A stretch of DNA of 64,000 nt, taken from NCBI RefSeq assembly GCF_002094885.1, contig NZ_MSIT01000013.1, positions 1 through 64,000 on the forward strand. The letters run 5' to 3'. Positions within the stretch are counted from its first letter, which is position 1; every line of letters begins with the position of its first letter. The notes under the pieces are model-generated. The model searched no databases, had not been told where the DNA came from, and saw only the letters and a program-made list of their open reading frames with translations. Made by a program: the position numbers and the translations under genes. This stretch comes from Salibaculum halophilum. Lineage in GTDB: Bacteria > Pseudomonadota > Alphaproteobacteria > Rhodobacterales > Rhodobacteraceae. Shown in pieces: positions 27,485 to 38,565 of this stretch.

Positions 27485-27512
27485 GGCCCGCCCCCCGGAC
27501 GGGGCGCGGGCC
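27485..27512 (-). repeat. Intercistronic hairpin between oppA-like and oppB-like genes
   Basis: GGCCCGC (27485-27491) pairs with GCGGGCC (27506-27512), extended by a CCCC/GGGG pair. It lies just beyond the substrate-binding protein stop. Hairpins at this place in other uptake operons stabilise the upstream mRNA segment so that more binding protein than permease is made; that role is inferred here. Confidence 0.5.
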
Positions 27513-27534
27513 GGTTTCATATCAACTTGCGGGA

Positions 27535-29175
27535 TTATTCGTCAGCGACGAAGTACAGGTCCTTGGAGTACCAGTTCTGCTGCACGTTCCCCAGCGGCCA
27601 GCTGGGCACCAGGGCCGGGTCCATCATGTAGTTCACCACGTAGTGGTAGATCGGCATGATGGGCTGATCCTCGGCGATGGCCTGTTCCACCTGCATGTAG
27701 TTCTCGGTGGGGTCCTCAGCGGTCTTGGCCTCGGCCAGCAGCTGGTCGACCTGCGGATTGACGTATTTGGAGTCGTTGTAGCCCGACTCAGAATCCATCA
27801 GGTCGAGGAAGGTCGAGGCCTCGTTGTAGTCGCCGCACCAGCCGCCGCGGGCGATCTCGAAATCGCCGTTCGAGCGCGCCTCCAGGTAGGTGTTCCATTC
27901 CTGGTTGGCCAGCTCCGCCTCGACGCCGAGGGTCTGCTTCCACATCTGCGAGATCGCCACCGCGATGGAGCGGTGCGCGTCGGAGCTGTTGTAGAGGATC
28001 TCGACCGAGAGCGTATCGTCCTCGCCGTAGCCGGCCTCGGCCATGAGCTCCTGCGCCCGCGCGTTGCGCTCTTGCTGGGCCATCGAGGCCATTTCGATAT
28101 CCGGCACCTCGAACCCGGCGGTCGCCCCGGGGGTGAAGTTATAGGCCGGGATCTGGCCGCCGGCGGTGACGTTCTCGGTGATGATCTCGCGGTCGACGGC
28201 CAGAGACAGGGCCTTGCGCACGCGATCGTCCTTGAGCCAATCGGGCGCGTCCTCGCGCAGGTTGAACATGTAGTAATAGGAACACAGCCGCGGTGCCACG
28301 ACCGTGGCCTCGGGGTATTCCTCGTTCAGGCGCGGGAACTGGCCGGCCGGGATCTCGGTGCGGTCGAGCTCATCGGCGAGAAAGCGGGTCAGCGCCTGAT
28401 TCTCGTCGTTGATGACCAGCGCGGTGACCGTCTCGATGATGGTGTTCTCGGCATCCCAGTACATGTCGTTCTTCTCGCGCACCGAGCGTTCCTGCGGCAC
28501 GTGTTCGGTCAGAACGTAGGCCCCGTTCGAGACGATGTTCTCGGGGTGGGTCCACTGATCGCCGTGTTCTTCAACCGTGGGCTGATGCACCGGGAAGGTC
28601 GTGGAATGTGTCACCATCTGCGGGAAATAGGGCAGCGGCTCGGACAGAGTGACCTCAAGCGTGGTGTCGTCGATGGCAGTGACGCCCAGGGTTTCCGGCT
28701 CGGCCTCGCCGGCGATCACGGCGTCGATGTTCTCGACCGACATCAGGCCGAGATACCAGCTGTAGGGCGAGGCCAGCTCGGGGCTGGCGGCGCGGCGCCA
28801 GGCATAGACGAAATCACCGGCCGTCACCGTATCGCCGTTGGACCACTTGGCGTCGTCGCGCAGGGTGAAGGTATAGGTCAGCCCGTCGTCGGACACCTCG
28901 TGCGAGACGGCCACGCCGGGCGCAAGATTGCCCTGCTTGTCCTGGTTGTAGAGCCCCTCGAAGAGATCGCGCACGATCTCGGAGCCCGAGACATCCTCGA
29001 CCAGGCCGGGGTCGGTCGAACTGTGCTCGTCAAGGACGCGATAGGTGAACTCCTGGGTTTCGGCCAGGGCCTCGCCGTTGGGGCCGGTCATGGCATGATT
29101 GTCGGCAAAGGCCACGCCGGACATGGCCAGCATCGCGGCCGCCGTGGTGGCCAGAAGCTTGCTGTGGAATGTCAT
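27535..29175 (-). CDS. Oligopeptide ABC transporter substrate-binding protein (OppA-like, SBP family 5)
   Basis: A 546-residue periplasmic binding protein that captures peptides for the permease genes downstream. The signal peptide is MTFHSKLLATTAAAMLAMSG, cleaved near AFADN. Family 5 features include the segment LAPGVAVSHEVSDDGLTYTF, the WSNGDTVTAGDFVYAWRR block and the C-terminal PALVPSWPLGNVQQ. The start at 29175 has GGGAGAG 6 bases upstream; the open frame beyond it has no signal peptide and was not used. It is the first gene of the operon. Confidence 0.93.
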   Translation of the reverse strand: MTFHSKLLATTAAAMLAMSGVAFADNHAMTGPNGEALAETQEFTYRVLDEHSSTDPGLVEDVSGSEIVRDLFEGLYNQDKQGNLAPGVAVSHEVSDDGLTYTFTLRDDAKWSNGDTVTAGDFVYAWRRAASPELASPYSWYLGLMSVENIDAVIAGEAEPETLGVTAIDDTTLEVTLSEPLPYFPQMVTHSTTFPVHQPTVEEHGDQWTHPENIVSNGAYVLTEHVPQERSVREKNDMYWDAENTIIETVTALVINDENQALTRFLADELDRTEIPAGQFPRLNEEYPEATVVAPRLCSYYYMFNLREDAPDWLKDDRVRKALSLAVDREIITENVTAGGQIPAYNFTPGATAGFEVPDIEMASMAQQERNARAQELMAEAGYGEDDTLSVEILYNSSDAHRSIAVAISQMWKQTLGVEAELANQEWNTYLEARSNGDFEIARGGWCGDYNEASTFLDLMDSESGYNDSKYVNPQVDQLLAEAKTAEDPTENYMQVEQAIAEDQPIMPIYHYVVNYMMDPALVPSWPLGNVQQNWYSKDLYFVADE

Positions 29176-29380
29176 GATATCTCTCCCTTTGTGCGGCGCG
29201 GCGGAGTGGGCCCGGCGCGCGCCGTGTTGGTGGACCCCCGTGTTACCCCGGGGGCATGGCGGCGAGTTTTTCGCGGAGTCGCCACTGAACGCAAGGGTTG
29301 AGTGCCCGGGCAAACGCCCGCCAACGGCCTGACCTGACGTCATGATCGGCGCGCACAATCGCGCCACGTACGCGGCTGCG

Positions 29381-30469
<1,089 letters not shown>

Positions 30470-30492
30470 CGTGTCCCTCCCTTGTGGTCCTT

Positions 30493-32154
<1,662 letters not shown>

Positions 32155-32170
32155 GTCGATCTTGTCTTTC

Positions 32171-33322
32171 CTATTTCACGGAGCCGGCCAGCATGCCGCG
32201 CACCAGGTATTTCTGCATCGCGAAGAACACCACCAGCGGCACCGCGATCGATACGAAGGCCGCCGTCGCGAGGATTTCCCAGTTGCCGCCGCGGGTGCCC
32301 AGAAGCTCGACGATCTGGTTGGTCATGACCGTGGTGTCGCCACTGGCGTCGATCAGGAACACCTTGGCCACCAGCAGGTCGTTCCAGGTCCACAGGAACT
32401 GGAAGATCGCGAAGGACGCCAGCGCCGGGAAGGACAGCGGCAGGATGATCTTGGTGAAGATCTGGAAATCGGTGGCGCCGTCCACGCGGGCGTTCTCGAT
32501 GATGTCGCGCGGCAGGCCGACCATGTAGTTGCGCAACAGGTATATCGCCAATGGCAACCCGAAAGCGGTATGCGCCAGCCAGACCCCGAGATAGCCCTTG
32601 CCGATGCCGATGCCCAGGTGCAGCCGCAATAGCGGGATCAGCGCCAGTTGCAGCGGCACGACCAGCAGGCCCACCACCATGGCGATCAGCAGCGCGCGCC
32701 CCGGGAAATCCATCCAGGCCAGCGCATAGGCCGCGAAGGCCGCCACGACGATGGGAATGATCGTGGCCGGTATCGTGACCGTCAGCGTGTTGAAAAAGGC
32801 CTTGGCCATGCTGTCGGTGCTGTCGCCCGACAGCAGGACCTGCTCGTAATTGGCAAGGGTGAATTCCGGGGGTGCCTTGGCGGTGACGAAGACACGCTCG
32901 CCGCGGCCCGAGATCTGCTCGTCGGTGCCGCGCCAGACGTAGGAGCCGTCCTCCTGCACCGTCAGCGTACCGTCATCGCCCATGTCGGCGGTGTCGCCCG
33001 CCTCATAGGCCGAAATGTTGAGCGAGGACGTCCCCCAGGTACTGATGACCTTCTCGGACCCCTCCTCGAAGAGATTGCCGCTGACCACGAACATGTCGCC
33101 ATCGGCGACGCGCATCTCCTCGGGGTTGGCGGTGCGCAGGACCTCGCTTTGCTCGGAGGCGGTCATGGAGGCCCACCAGCCCGAGGTGTTGATCTGGTCC
33201 ACCGTGCGGAAGGACGAGATGAACAGGCCCAGCGTGGGAAAGACCCAGAGCAGCACCAGCGCCAGCGTGGCCAGGTGGACCGCCCAGGTCAGGCTCGACT
33301 TGGTTCCGGCGATATTGTCCAT
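32171..33322 (-). CDS. aglG: Alpha-glucoside ABC transporter permease (AglG type)
   Basis: A 383-residue permease of the MalG class: a first transmembrane helix near residues 14-36, a long periplasmic loop (about residues 40-165, including AYEAGDTADMGDDGTL), then five helices and the EAA loop (IENARVDGATDFQIFTKIILPL). The loop is longer than in typical MalG-type permeases. Its start overlaps the aglF-type stop by 1 base. It is followed by the alpha-glucosidase after 16 bases. Confidence 0.9.
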   Translation of the reverse strand: MDNIAGTKSSLTWAVHLATLALVLLWVFPTLGLFISSFRTVDQINTSGWWASMTASEQSEVLRTANPEEMRVADGDMFVVSGNLFEEGSEKVISTWGTSSLNISAYEAGDTADMGDDGTLTVQEDGSYVWRGTDEQISGRGERVFVTAKAPPEFTLANYEQVLLSGDSTDSMAKAFFNTLTVTIPATIIPIVVAAFAAYALAWMDFPGRALLIAMVVGLLVVPLQLALIPLLRLHLGIGIGKGYLGVWLAHTAFGLPLAIYLLRNYMVGLPRDIIENARVDGATDFQIFTKIILPLSFPALASFAIFQFLWTWNDLLVAKVFLIDASGDTTVMTNQIVELLGTRGGNWEILATAAFVSIAVPLVVFFAMQKYLVRGMLAGSVK

Positions 33323-34554
33323 CAGCGCATCTCCTTGCGGGCGTTGTAGACGTTCCAGACAAGGATCGGGCTGACCAGCAGCATGATGACGATGGCACTG
33401 GCCGAGCCCACGCCCCAGTCATTCGCCCGGAACAGCTTGTCGAACATGTAATTGGCCAGGACCTGGGTTTCCCACTGGCCGTTGGTCATGGCGAAGACGA
33501 TGTCGAAGATCTTGAGCACGACCAGCGTGATCGTCGTCCAGACCACGACGATCGTGCCCATGATCTGCGGCACCTTGACCTGGAAGAACACCTCGAAGGG
33601 ATTGGCGCCGTCCACGATGGCGGCCTCGACGGTTTCCTCGGGGATGCCGCGCAGGGCGGCCGACAGGATCACCATGGCAAAGCCGGTCTGGATCCAGATC
33701 AGCACGATCATCAGGAAGAAGTTGTTGTAAAACGGGATCGTCAGCCATTGTTGTGGCTCGCCGTAGGACAGCTGCGTGGTGAAGATCTCGACCACCTGCC
33801 ACAGCGAGGTGACCACCAGATAGCCCGCGCCGGCCAGCCCGGCGACACGCAGGACCGATCCGAAGGTGCTGTAGGACGCCCCCCGCCCGAGGAAGGGCTT
33901 GAGCAGGATGTAGCCGACATAGGCCACCATGGCGGCAAAGCTCAGCAGCACGATGGCCGGCAGCACCTTCAGCACGAGGAAACTGCCCGCGCCGCCCTCG
34001 AACTGCAGCCACAGGGCATTGAGTACGCCGATCTGGGCCTGGTCGGTCGGGCGGGCCACGTAGATCAGGCGGAAGATCACCGAGGCCCCGACGAAAGAGA
34101 TCGCCATGGGCATGAAGATCAGCGACTTGGCGATCGCGCCCCACTTGATGCGGTCGGTCAGCTGCGCGGCCAGCAGCCCGAAGGCAGTCGAGGCCGCGGG
34201 CACGACGAAAAGCCACAGCATGTTGTTGCGCATGGCCTCCCAGAACTTTTCCTCGCCGAACATGTTCTGGTAGTTGGTCAGCCCGACGAAGGCGCCGCCG
34301 GCATCGCGGTCGGTCAGCGACAGGCGCAGCGTCTCCACCACCGGGTAGAGCAGGTAGAGGCTGAGAAACAGCATCGCGGGCAACAGGAACAGCCAGGGGC
34401 GCACCTGGTTGGCGCGGTTGATGTTGCGGCCCGCGTTCGGCCCCTTGCCCGGAAAGATGACCTTGTCGAGCAACTGGTTCGAAAAATAGAAGTATCCCAG
34501 GCATCCACCGACCCCGATCAGGATCGTGATAAGTCCCTGTAGTGCTGGTGACAT
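33322..34554 (-). CDS. aglF: Alpha-glucoside ABC transporter permease (AglF type)
   Basis: A 410-residue permease of the MalF class with about eight hydrophobic segments. An N-terminal helix is followed by a basic stretch and the core domain, with the EAA loop VEAAIVDGANPFEVFFQVKVPQ. It forms the heterodimeric channel with the AglG-type protein. It lies 99 bases downstream of the substrate-binding protein gene; the gap holds strong hairpins. Confidence 0.9.
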   Translation of the reverse strand: MSPALQGLITILIGVGGCLGYFYFSNQLLDKVIFPGKGPNAGRNINRANQVRPWLFLLPAMLFLSLYLLYPVVETLRLSLTDRDAGGAFVGLTNYQNMFGEEKFWEAMRNNMLWLFVVPAASTAFGLLAAQLTDRIKWGAIAKSLIFMPMAISFVGASVIFRLIYVARPTDQAQIGVLNALWLQFEGGAGSFLVLKVLPAIVLLSFAAMVAYVGYILLKPFLGRGASYSTFGSVLRVAGLAGAGYLVVTSLWQVVEIFTTQLSYGEPQQWLTIPFYNNFFLMIVLIWIQTGFAMVILSAALRGIPEETVEAAIVDGANPFEVFFQVKVPQIMGTIVVVWTTITLVVLKIFDIVFAMTNGQWETQVLANYMFDKLFRANDWGVGSASAIVIMLLVSPILVWNVYNARKEMR

Positions 34555-34599
34555 GAGCCCCTCCCTGACGCGGCCATCGCGGCGTTCCGGTCTTGCTGG

Positions 34600-34652
34600 G
34601 GACGGCCCGGCGCGGGGCCGGGCCGTCCGGTCCTTCGGTGCCGGCGGACCGG
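34600..34652 (-). repeat. Two strong hairpins between aglE and aglF
   Basis: A perfect 12-base stem, GGACGGCCCGGC (34600-34611) with GCCGGGCCGTCC (34617-34628) and a 5-base loop, is followed by CCGGTCC (34627-34633) pairing with GGACCGG (34646-34652). They lie directly after the aglE stop codon. Their position fits mRNA stabilisation or partial termination that lowers permease expression relative to the binding protein. Confidence 0.65.
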
Positions 34653-34653
34653 C

Positions 34654-35922
34654 TTACTTGAGCGAGTCCCAGCTGTCCTGGATGTCCGAGGCGACGGCCT
34701 CGGCCTCGGCGCCGCCGGCGTAGTCGACCATGCCGGTCCAGAAGGACCCGGCCCCGACACCGCCCGGCATCAGGTCGGAGGCGTCGAACCGGAAGGTCGT
34801 CGCATCCAGCAGGATGTCGTTCATCTTGGCCAGCGTGTCATCGGCGAACTTGGAGGTATCGACGCCGGTGTGCGGTGTCAGGAAACCGCCCAGCCCCATC
34901 CAGATCTCGTGCGCCTCGGGCTCTTGCAGGAACGCCATCAGCTCGTGGGCGGCCTCGTTCTCATTAGTGATGGCCCACATCGTGCCAGCGCCCAGCACCG
35001 GCTTGCCCAGGTCCTTCTCCTCGTAGGCGGGGAAATAGAAGAAGTCGGCGTCGAGCCCGACCTCGGTGCCCTCGGGGAAGAAGGCGGGGATGAAGGACGC
35101 CTGGCGGTGCATCATGCACTGCGGCGGCGCATCGAACAGGCCCTTGGGGCTGTCGCGGAAATCGGTCGAAGCCACGGCGTCGGACCCGCCGGCGACGTAA
35201 TCGTCGTTGCGCGCGAACCAGCCGAATTCCTCAATCGCGTTCACCACCGGCTCGGCGTCGAAGGGCATCTCGTTGGACACCCACTCGTCATAGACAGCCG
35301 GGGGCTGGGTGCGCAGCATCATGTCCTCGACCCAGTCGGTGGCCGGCCAGCCGGTGGCCCCGCCGGAGCCCAGGCCGATGCACCACGGGGTCAGCCCGTC
35401 GGCGGCCATCTGCTCGGTCAGCGCCTTGAGTTCTTCCATGGACTCGGGGACGTCGTAGCCGGCGTCCTCGAAGTTTTCCGGCACGTACCAGACAAGCGAC
35501 TTCACATCGACCTTGTAGAACATGCCGTAAAGGTTTTCCTCGCCGCTGGCGTTCTCGAAGGTGCCGAGATCGACCCAGGACTGGCCGGCGGCGTAGTTCT
35601 CGCGCAGCCAGTCGGCGGTGCCGTCGCGCAGCGGGGTCAGGAACCCGCTCGCGGCCATGTCCGAGGCCAGGCCCGGCTGCGGGAACACGGCGACGTTCGG
35701 GGCCGAGCCGGCCTCGGCATCGACCATGATCTGCTGTTCGAAGCTGTCCGAGCCGACGTAGCTGACGTCATAGCCCGACTGCTCCTCGAAGGCGGCGAGC
35801 ACGGTTTCGACCATTTCCTGGTCCGGTCCCAGCCAGGGGCCGAAGACGGTCAGGTCCTGGGCCGAGGCCGTCCCGGCGGTCAGGGCCACGGCCGCTGCAC
35901 CGGTAAGCAGTGTCTTTTTCAT
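34654..35922 (-). CDS. aglE: Alpha-glucoside ABC transporter substrate-binding protein (AglE type)
   Basis: A 422-residue periplasmic sugar-binding protein (SBP family 1). The signal peptide MKKTLLTGAAAVALTAGTAS is cleaved after AQ or so; mature features include the GPWLGPDQEMVETVLAAF start and the DFFYFPAYEEKDLGKPVLG core typical of AglE. The start at 35922 has GGGAGG 6 bases upstream. An in-frame extension to 36255 covers the divergent promoter and was rejected. It is the first gene of the aglE-F-G-A-K operon. Confidence 0.92.
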   Translation of the reverse strand: MKKTLLTGAAAVALTAGTASAQDLTVFGPWLGPDQEMVETVLAAFEEQSGYDVSYVGSDSFEQQIMVDAEAGSAPNVAVFPQPGLASDMAASGFLTPLRDGTADWLRENYAAGQSWVDLGTFENASGEENLYGMFYKVDVKSLVWYVPENFEDAGYDVPESMEELKALTEQMAADGLTPWCIGLGSGGATGWPATDWVEDMMLRTQPPAVYDEWVSNEMPFDAEPVVNAIEEFGWFARNDDYVAGGSDAVASTDFRDSPKGLFDAPPQCMMHRQASFIPAFFPEGTEVGLDADFFYFPAYEEKDLGKPVLGAGTMWAITNENEAAHELMAFLQEPEAHEIWMGLGGFLTPHTGVDTSKFADDTLAKMNDILLDATTFRFDASDLMPGGVGAGSFWTGMVDYAGGAEAEAVASDIQDSWDSLK

Positions 35923-36190
35923 GAGTATCCTCCCAATTGCGCGATCTACGCGCATGACTGCAGTCTGCGTTGGGCGCTGGGCCGGTCCTCCGACTCGGCC
36001 CAAAGCGCTTTGAGTGAATAACAGGTGACGCATTCCGCCCAGCCTGTCAACGCTGCAATTGCAGCAACTTTCACGCTGCAGCTGCACGGTATGTGACGGA
36101 ATTTGCATTGATTTTTTTCGCGGGGCAAGAAAGGATGCAGGCCAGTCCGCGTTCCAAAGCGGTTTCAAATCCCGGCCCGAAGCACCGCCC
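35923..36190. promoter_or_regulatory. Divergent aglE/aglR promoter region with several operator-like palindromes
   Basis: The 268-base region between aglE and the LacI-type regulator gene holds CAAAGCGCTTTG (36001-36012, perfect 12-base palindrome of the LacI/GalR type), GCTGCAATTGCAGC (36052-36065, perfect 14-base palindrome), TGCAGCTGCA (36077-36086, perfect), and AAAGCGGTTT (36156-36165), one base different from the first operator core and 26 bases ahead of the regulator start. The layout fits repression of both aglE and the regulator's own gene. Promoter hexamers could not be assigned with confidence. Confidence 0.7.
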
Positions 36191-37219
36191 ATGAATCTCA
36201 AGGAACTCTCCGCCAAGCTGAACCTCTCGCCGACGACGGTGAGCCGGGCACTCAACGGCTACCCGGAGGTCAAGGAGGAAACCCGCCGGCGCGTGCTGGC
36301 CGCGGCGAGCCGTTATGACTATTCGCCCAACGCCCGTGCGCAGGGGCTGGCCACCGGACGGTCGCAGGCGATCGGCCACGTCATCCCGCTGTCGACGAAA
36401 CATGAAATGGTGAACCCCATCTTCGGCGACTTCATCGCCGGGGCGGGCGAGACCTACTCCAGCCACGGCTACGAGATGCTGATCTCGGTGGTCGAGGACG
36501 ACCGCGCCGAGGACGCCTATCGCTCGCTCAAGCGGCGCGGCGTGGTCGACGGGATCATCCTGCACGGCCCCCGGATGGAGGATTCGCGCATCCCGCTGCT
36601 GCAGGAGCTGGGCCTCCCCTTCGTGGTGCACGGGCGCGCCTCGGGCCTGCCGCAGGACTATTCCTGGCTCGACGTGAACAACCGCCGGGCCTTTCAGCGC
36701 GCGACCGATTTCCTGCTCGATCTCGGGCACCGCCGCATCGCACTGATCAACGGGCTGGAGACGATGGATTTCGCCGCGCGCCGCCGCGCCGGCTTCGAGA
36801 CGGCGCTGACCGCCCGCGGGCTCAAGGCCGACCCGGCGCTGGAGGTCAGCGGCGAAATGACAGAGGCCATGGGACACAGCAGCGCGCTGGCGTTGCTCGA
36901 CCGGCCCATGCCGCCGACCGCCTTTCTCGTCTCCTCGATGGTCAGTGCCATGGGCGTGCGCCGCGCGCTCGAGGATCGCGGCCTGCGCATGGGCGTGGAT
37001 GTGTCCGTCATCACCCATGACGACGCCCTGTCATATTTCACCGGCGGGGACGATGTGCCGCTGTTCACCTCGACCCGGTCGTCGGTGCGCGAGGCGGGTC
37101 GACAAGTCGCGCAAATGCTGATCGACAGGATAGACAGCCCCGACGCCCCGCCCCGACAGGTACTGATGGAGGCGGAACTGACCGTGGGCCGCTCGACCGG
37201 CCCGGCCCCGACAGAATGA
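36191..37219 (+). CDS. aglR: LacI-family transcriptional regulator (AglR type)
   Basis: A 342-residue LacI/GalR regulator. The helix-turn-helix and hinge start at MNLKELSAKLNLSPTTVSRAL and run to about residue 60; a periplasmic-binding-protein-like sugar-sensing domain follows. It is divergent from aglE, with LacI-type palindromes between them, so it very likely represses the alpha-glucoside operon until the sugar is present. The symbol is by analogy with rhizobial agl clusters. Its stop overlaps the upstream-most possible start of the GH1 gene by 4 bases. Confidence 0.88.
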   Translation: MNLKELSAKLNLSPTTVSRALNGYPEVKEETRRRVLAAASRYDYSPNARAQGLATGRSQAIGHVIPLSTKHEMVNPIFGDFIAGAGETYSSHGYEMLISVVEDDRAEDAYRSLKRRGVVDGIILHGPRMEDSRIPLLQELGLPFVVHGRASGLPQDYSWLDVNNRRAFQRATDFLLDLGHRRIALINGLETMDFAARRRAGFETALTARGLKADPALEVSGEMTEAMGHSSALALLDRPMPPTAFLVSSMVSAMGVRRALEDRGLRMGVDVSVITHDDALSYFTGGDDVPLFTSTRSSVREAGRQVAQMLIDRIDSPDAPPRQVLMEAELTVGRSTGPAPTE

Positions 37220-37227
37220 GGACAGAG

Positions 37228-38553
37228 ATGGATTTCAAACGCTCCGACTTTCCCGAGGATTTCCTGTTCGGCGCCGCGACGGCCGCCTACCAGATCGAGG
37301 GGTCGGCCCATGGGGCCGCCGGGTCCTGCCATTGGGACAGCTTCGCGCGGGTGCCCGGCAACGTGATCGGGGCCGAGGACGGCCGCCGCGCCTGCGACCA
37401 TTACCTGTACTGGGCGGCCGACCTCGACCTGCTGCGCGCGGCCGGAATGGACGCCTATCGCTTCTCGACCTCCTGGGCGCGGGTCCTGCCCGAGGGGCGC
37501 GGGCCGGTGAACACCGAGGCGCTGGATTTCTATGATCGGTTGGTCGACGGGATGCTGGAACGCGGGCTCAGGCCCTTTCACACAATATATCACTGGGAAA
37601 TGCCCTCGGCGCTGGCCGACCTGGGCGGCTGGACAAACCCCGATGTCCACAACTGGTTTGCCGATTTCACGCAGGTCATCACCCGCCGCATCGGCGACCG
37701 CGTCCACGCCACGGCCACGATCAACGAGCCGTGGTGCGTGGCCTACCTGTCGCATTTCCTGGGCCACCACGCGCCGGGGCTGCGCGATATCCGTGCCACC
37801 GCGCGGGCGATGCACCACGTCCTCAAGGCGCACGGCGCGGCGATGGAGGTTCTGCGTGCCGAGGGGCAGGAAAACTGCGGCATCGTTCTGAATTTCGAGG
37901 CCGATGAACCGGCCGAGGACGGCCCCGATCATGCCGCCGCCGCCGCCCGGCAGGACGCGATCATGAACCGCTGGTTCCTGGAAGGGATCACCCGGGGCAG
38001 CTACCCCGAGGAAGCGCTGGAAGGGCTCGAACCCCATCTGCCCGCCGGCTGGCAGGACGACATGGCCGCGATATCGCGGCCCATCGACTGGCTGGGCGTG
38101 AATTACTACACGCGCGGGCTGATGCTGGCCGCCCCGGACACGGCCTGGCCCGCGATGGAGCCGGTGCCCGGCCCCCTGCCCCGGACGCAGATGGGCTGGG
38201 AGGTCTACCCCAAGGGGCTGGAGGACACGCTCACCCGGCTGTCACGCGATTACATCGGCGCCCTGCCCGTCTATGTCACCGAGAACGGCATGGCCTGGGA
38301 CGACCGGGTAACGGGCGGCGCGGTCCATGACCCCGCGCGCATCAGCTTCATCTCCGAGCATGTCCGCGCCACGCGCAACGCCATCGACACCGGCACAAAC
38401 GTGCGGGGGTTCTTCTACTGGTCGCTGCTGGACAACTACGAATGGGCCTTCGGCTATGAAAAACGGTTCGGCATTGTCCATGTGGATTACGAAACCATGA
38501 CGCGCACACCCAAGACCTCCTATCACGAGTTTGCCAAGGCGCTCGGGCAGTAG
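37228..38553 (+). CDS. Beta-glucosidase, GH1
   Basis: A 441-residue retaining GH1 enzyme with the acid/base E167 (TINEPW) and the nucleophile E352 (YVTENGMAW). The N-terminal block FPEDFLFGAATAAYQIEG is typical. No signal peptide is seen, so it acts on imported glucosides in the cytoplasm. The ATG at 37228 has GAGG 6 bases upstream; a start at 37216 in the same frame (MRTEM) would overlap the regulator stop. It is co-transcribed with the LacI-type regulator. A GH1 beta-enzyme beside an alpha-glucoside system is a slightly mixed pairing. Confidence 0.92.
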   Translation: MDFKRSDFPEDFLFGAATAAYQIEGSAHGAAGSCHWDSFARVPGNVIGAEDGRRACDHYLYWAADLDLLRAAGMDAYRFSTSWARVLPEGRGPVNTEALDFYDRLVDGMLERGLRPFHTIYHWEMPSALADLGGWTNPDVHNWFADFTQVITRRIGDRVHATATINEPWCVAYLSHFLGHHAPGLRDIRATARAMHHVLKAHGAAMEVLRAEGQENCGIVLNFEADEPAEDGPDHAAAAARQDAIMNRWFLEGITRGSYPEEALEGLEPHLPAGWQDDMAAISRPIDWLGVNYYTRGLMLAAPDTAWPAMEPVPGPLPRTQMGWEVYPKGLEDTLTRLSRDYIGALPVYVTENGMAWDDRVTGGAVHDPARISFISEHVRATRNAIDTGTNVRGFFYWSLLDNYEWAFGYEKRFGIVHVDYETMTRTPKTSYHEFAKALGQ

Positions 38554-38565
38554 GGCTGGCCCGGG

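Noticed and set aside
26302-29301. A plus-strand open frame opposite the opp genes.
   Set aside because: Antisense to well-defined permease and binding-protein genes; no start site or domain.
29176-29380. Possible promoter and terminator in the gap between the opp and agl operons.
   Set aside because: A weak hairpin (GGCGCG 29348-29353 with CGCGCC 29360-29365) and small palindromes TGACGTCA (29335-29342) and TGCCCGGGCA (29303-29312) are present, but none could be assigned a function.
35923-36255. Extension of the aglE protein upstream of 35922.
   Set aside because: It would cover the divergent operators and lacks the signal peptide, which begins at the chosen ATG.
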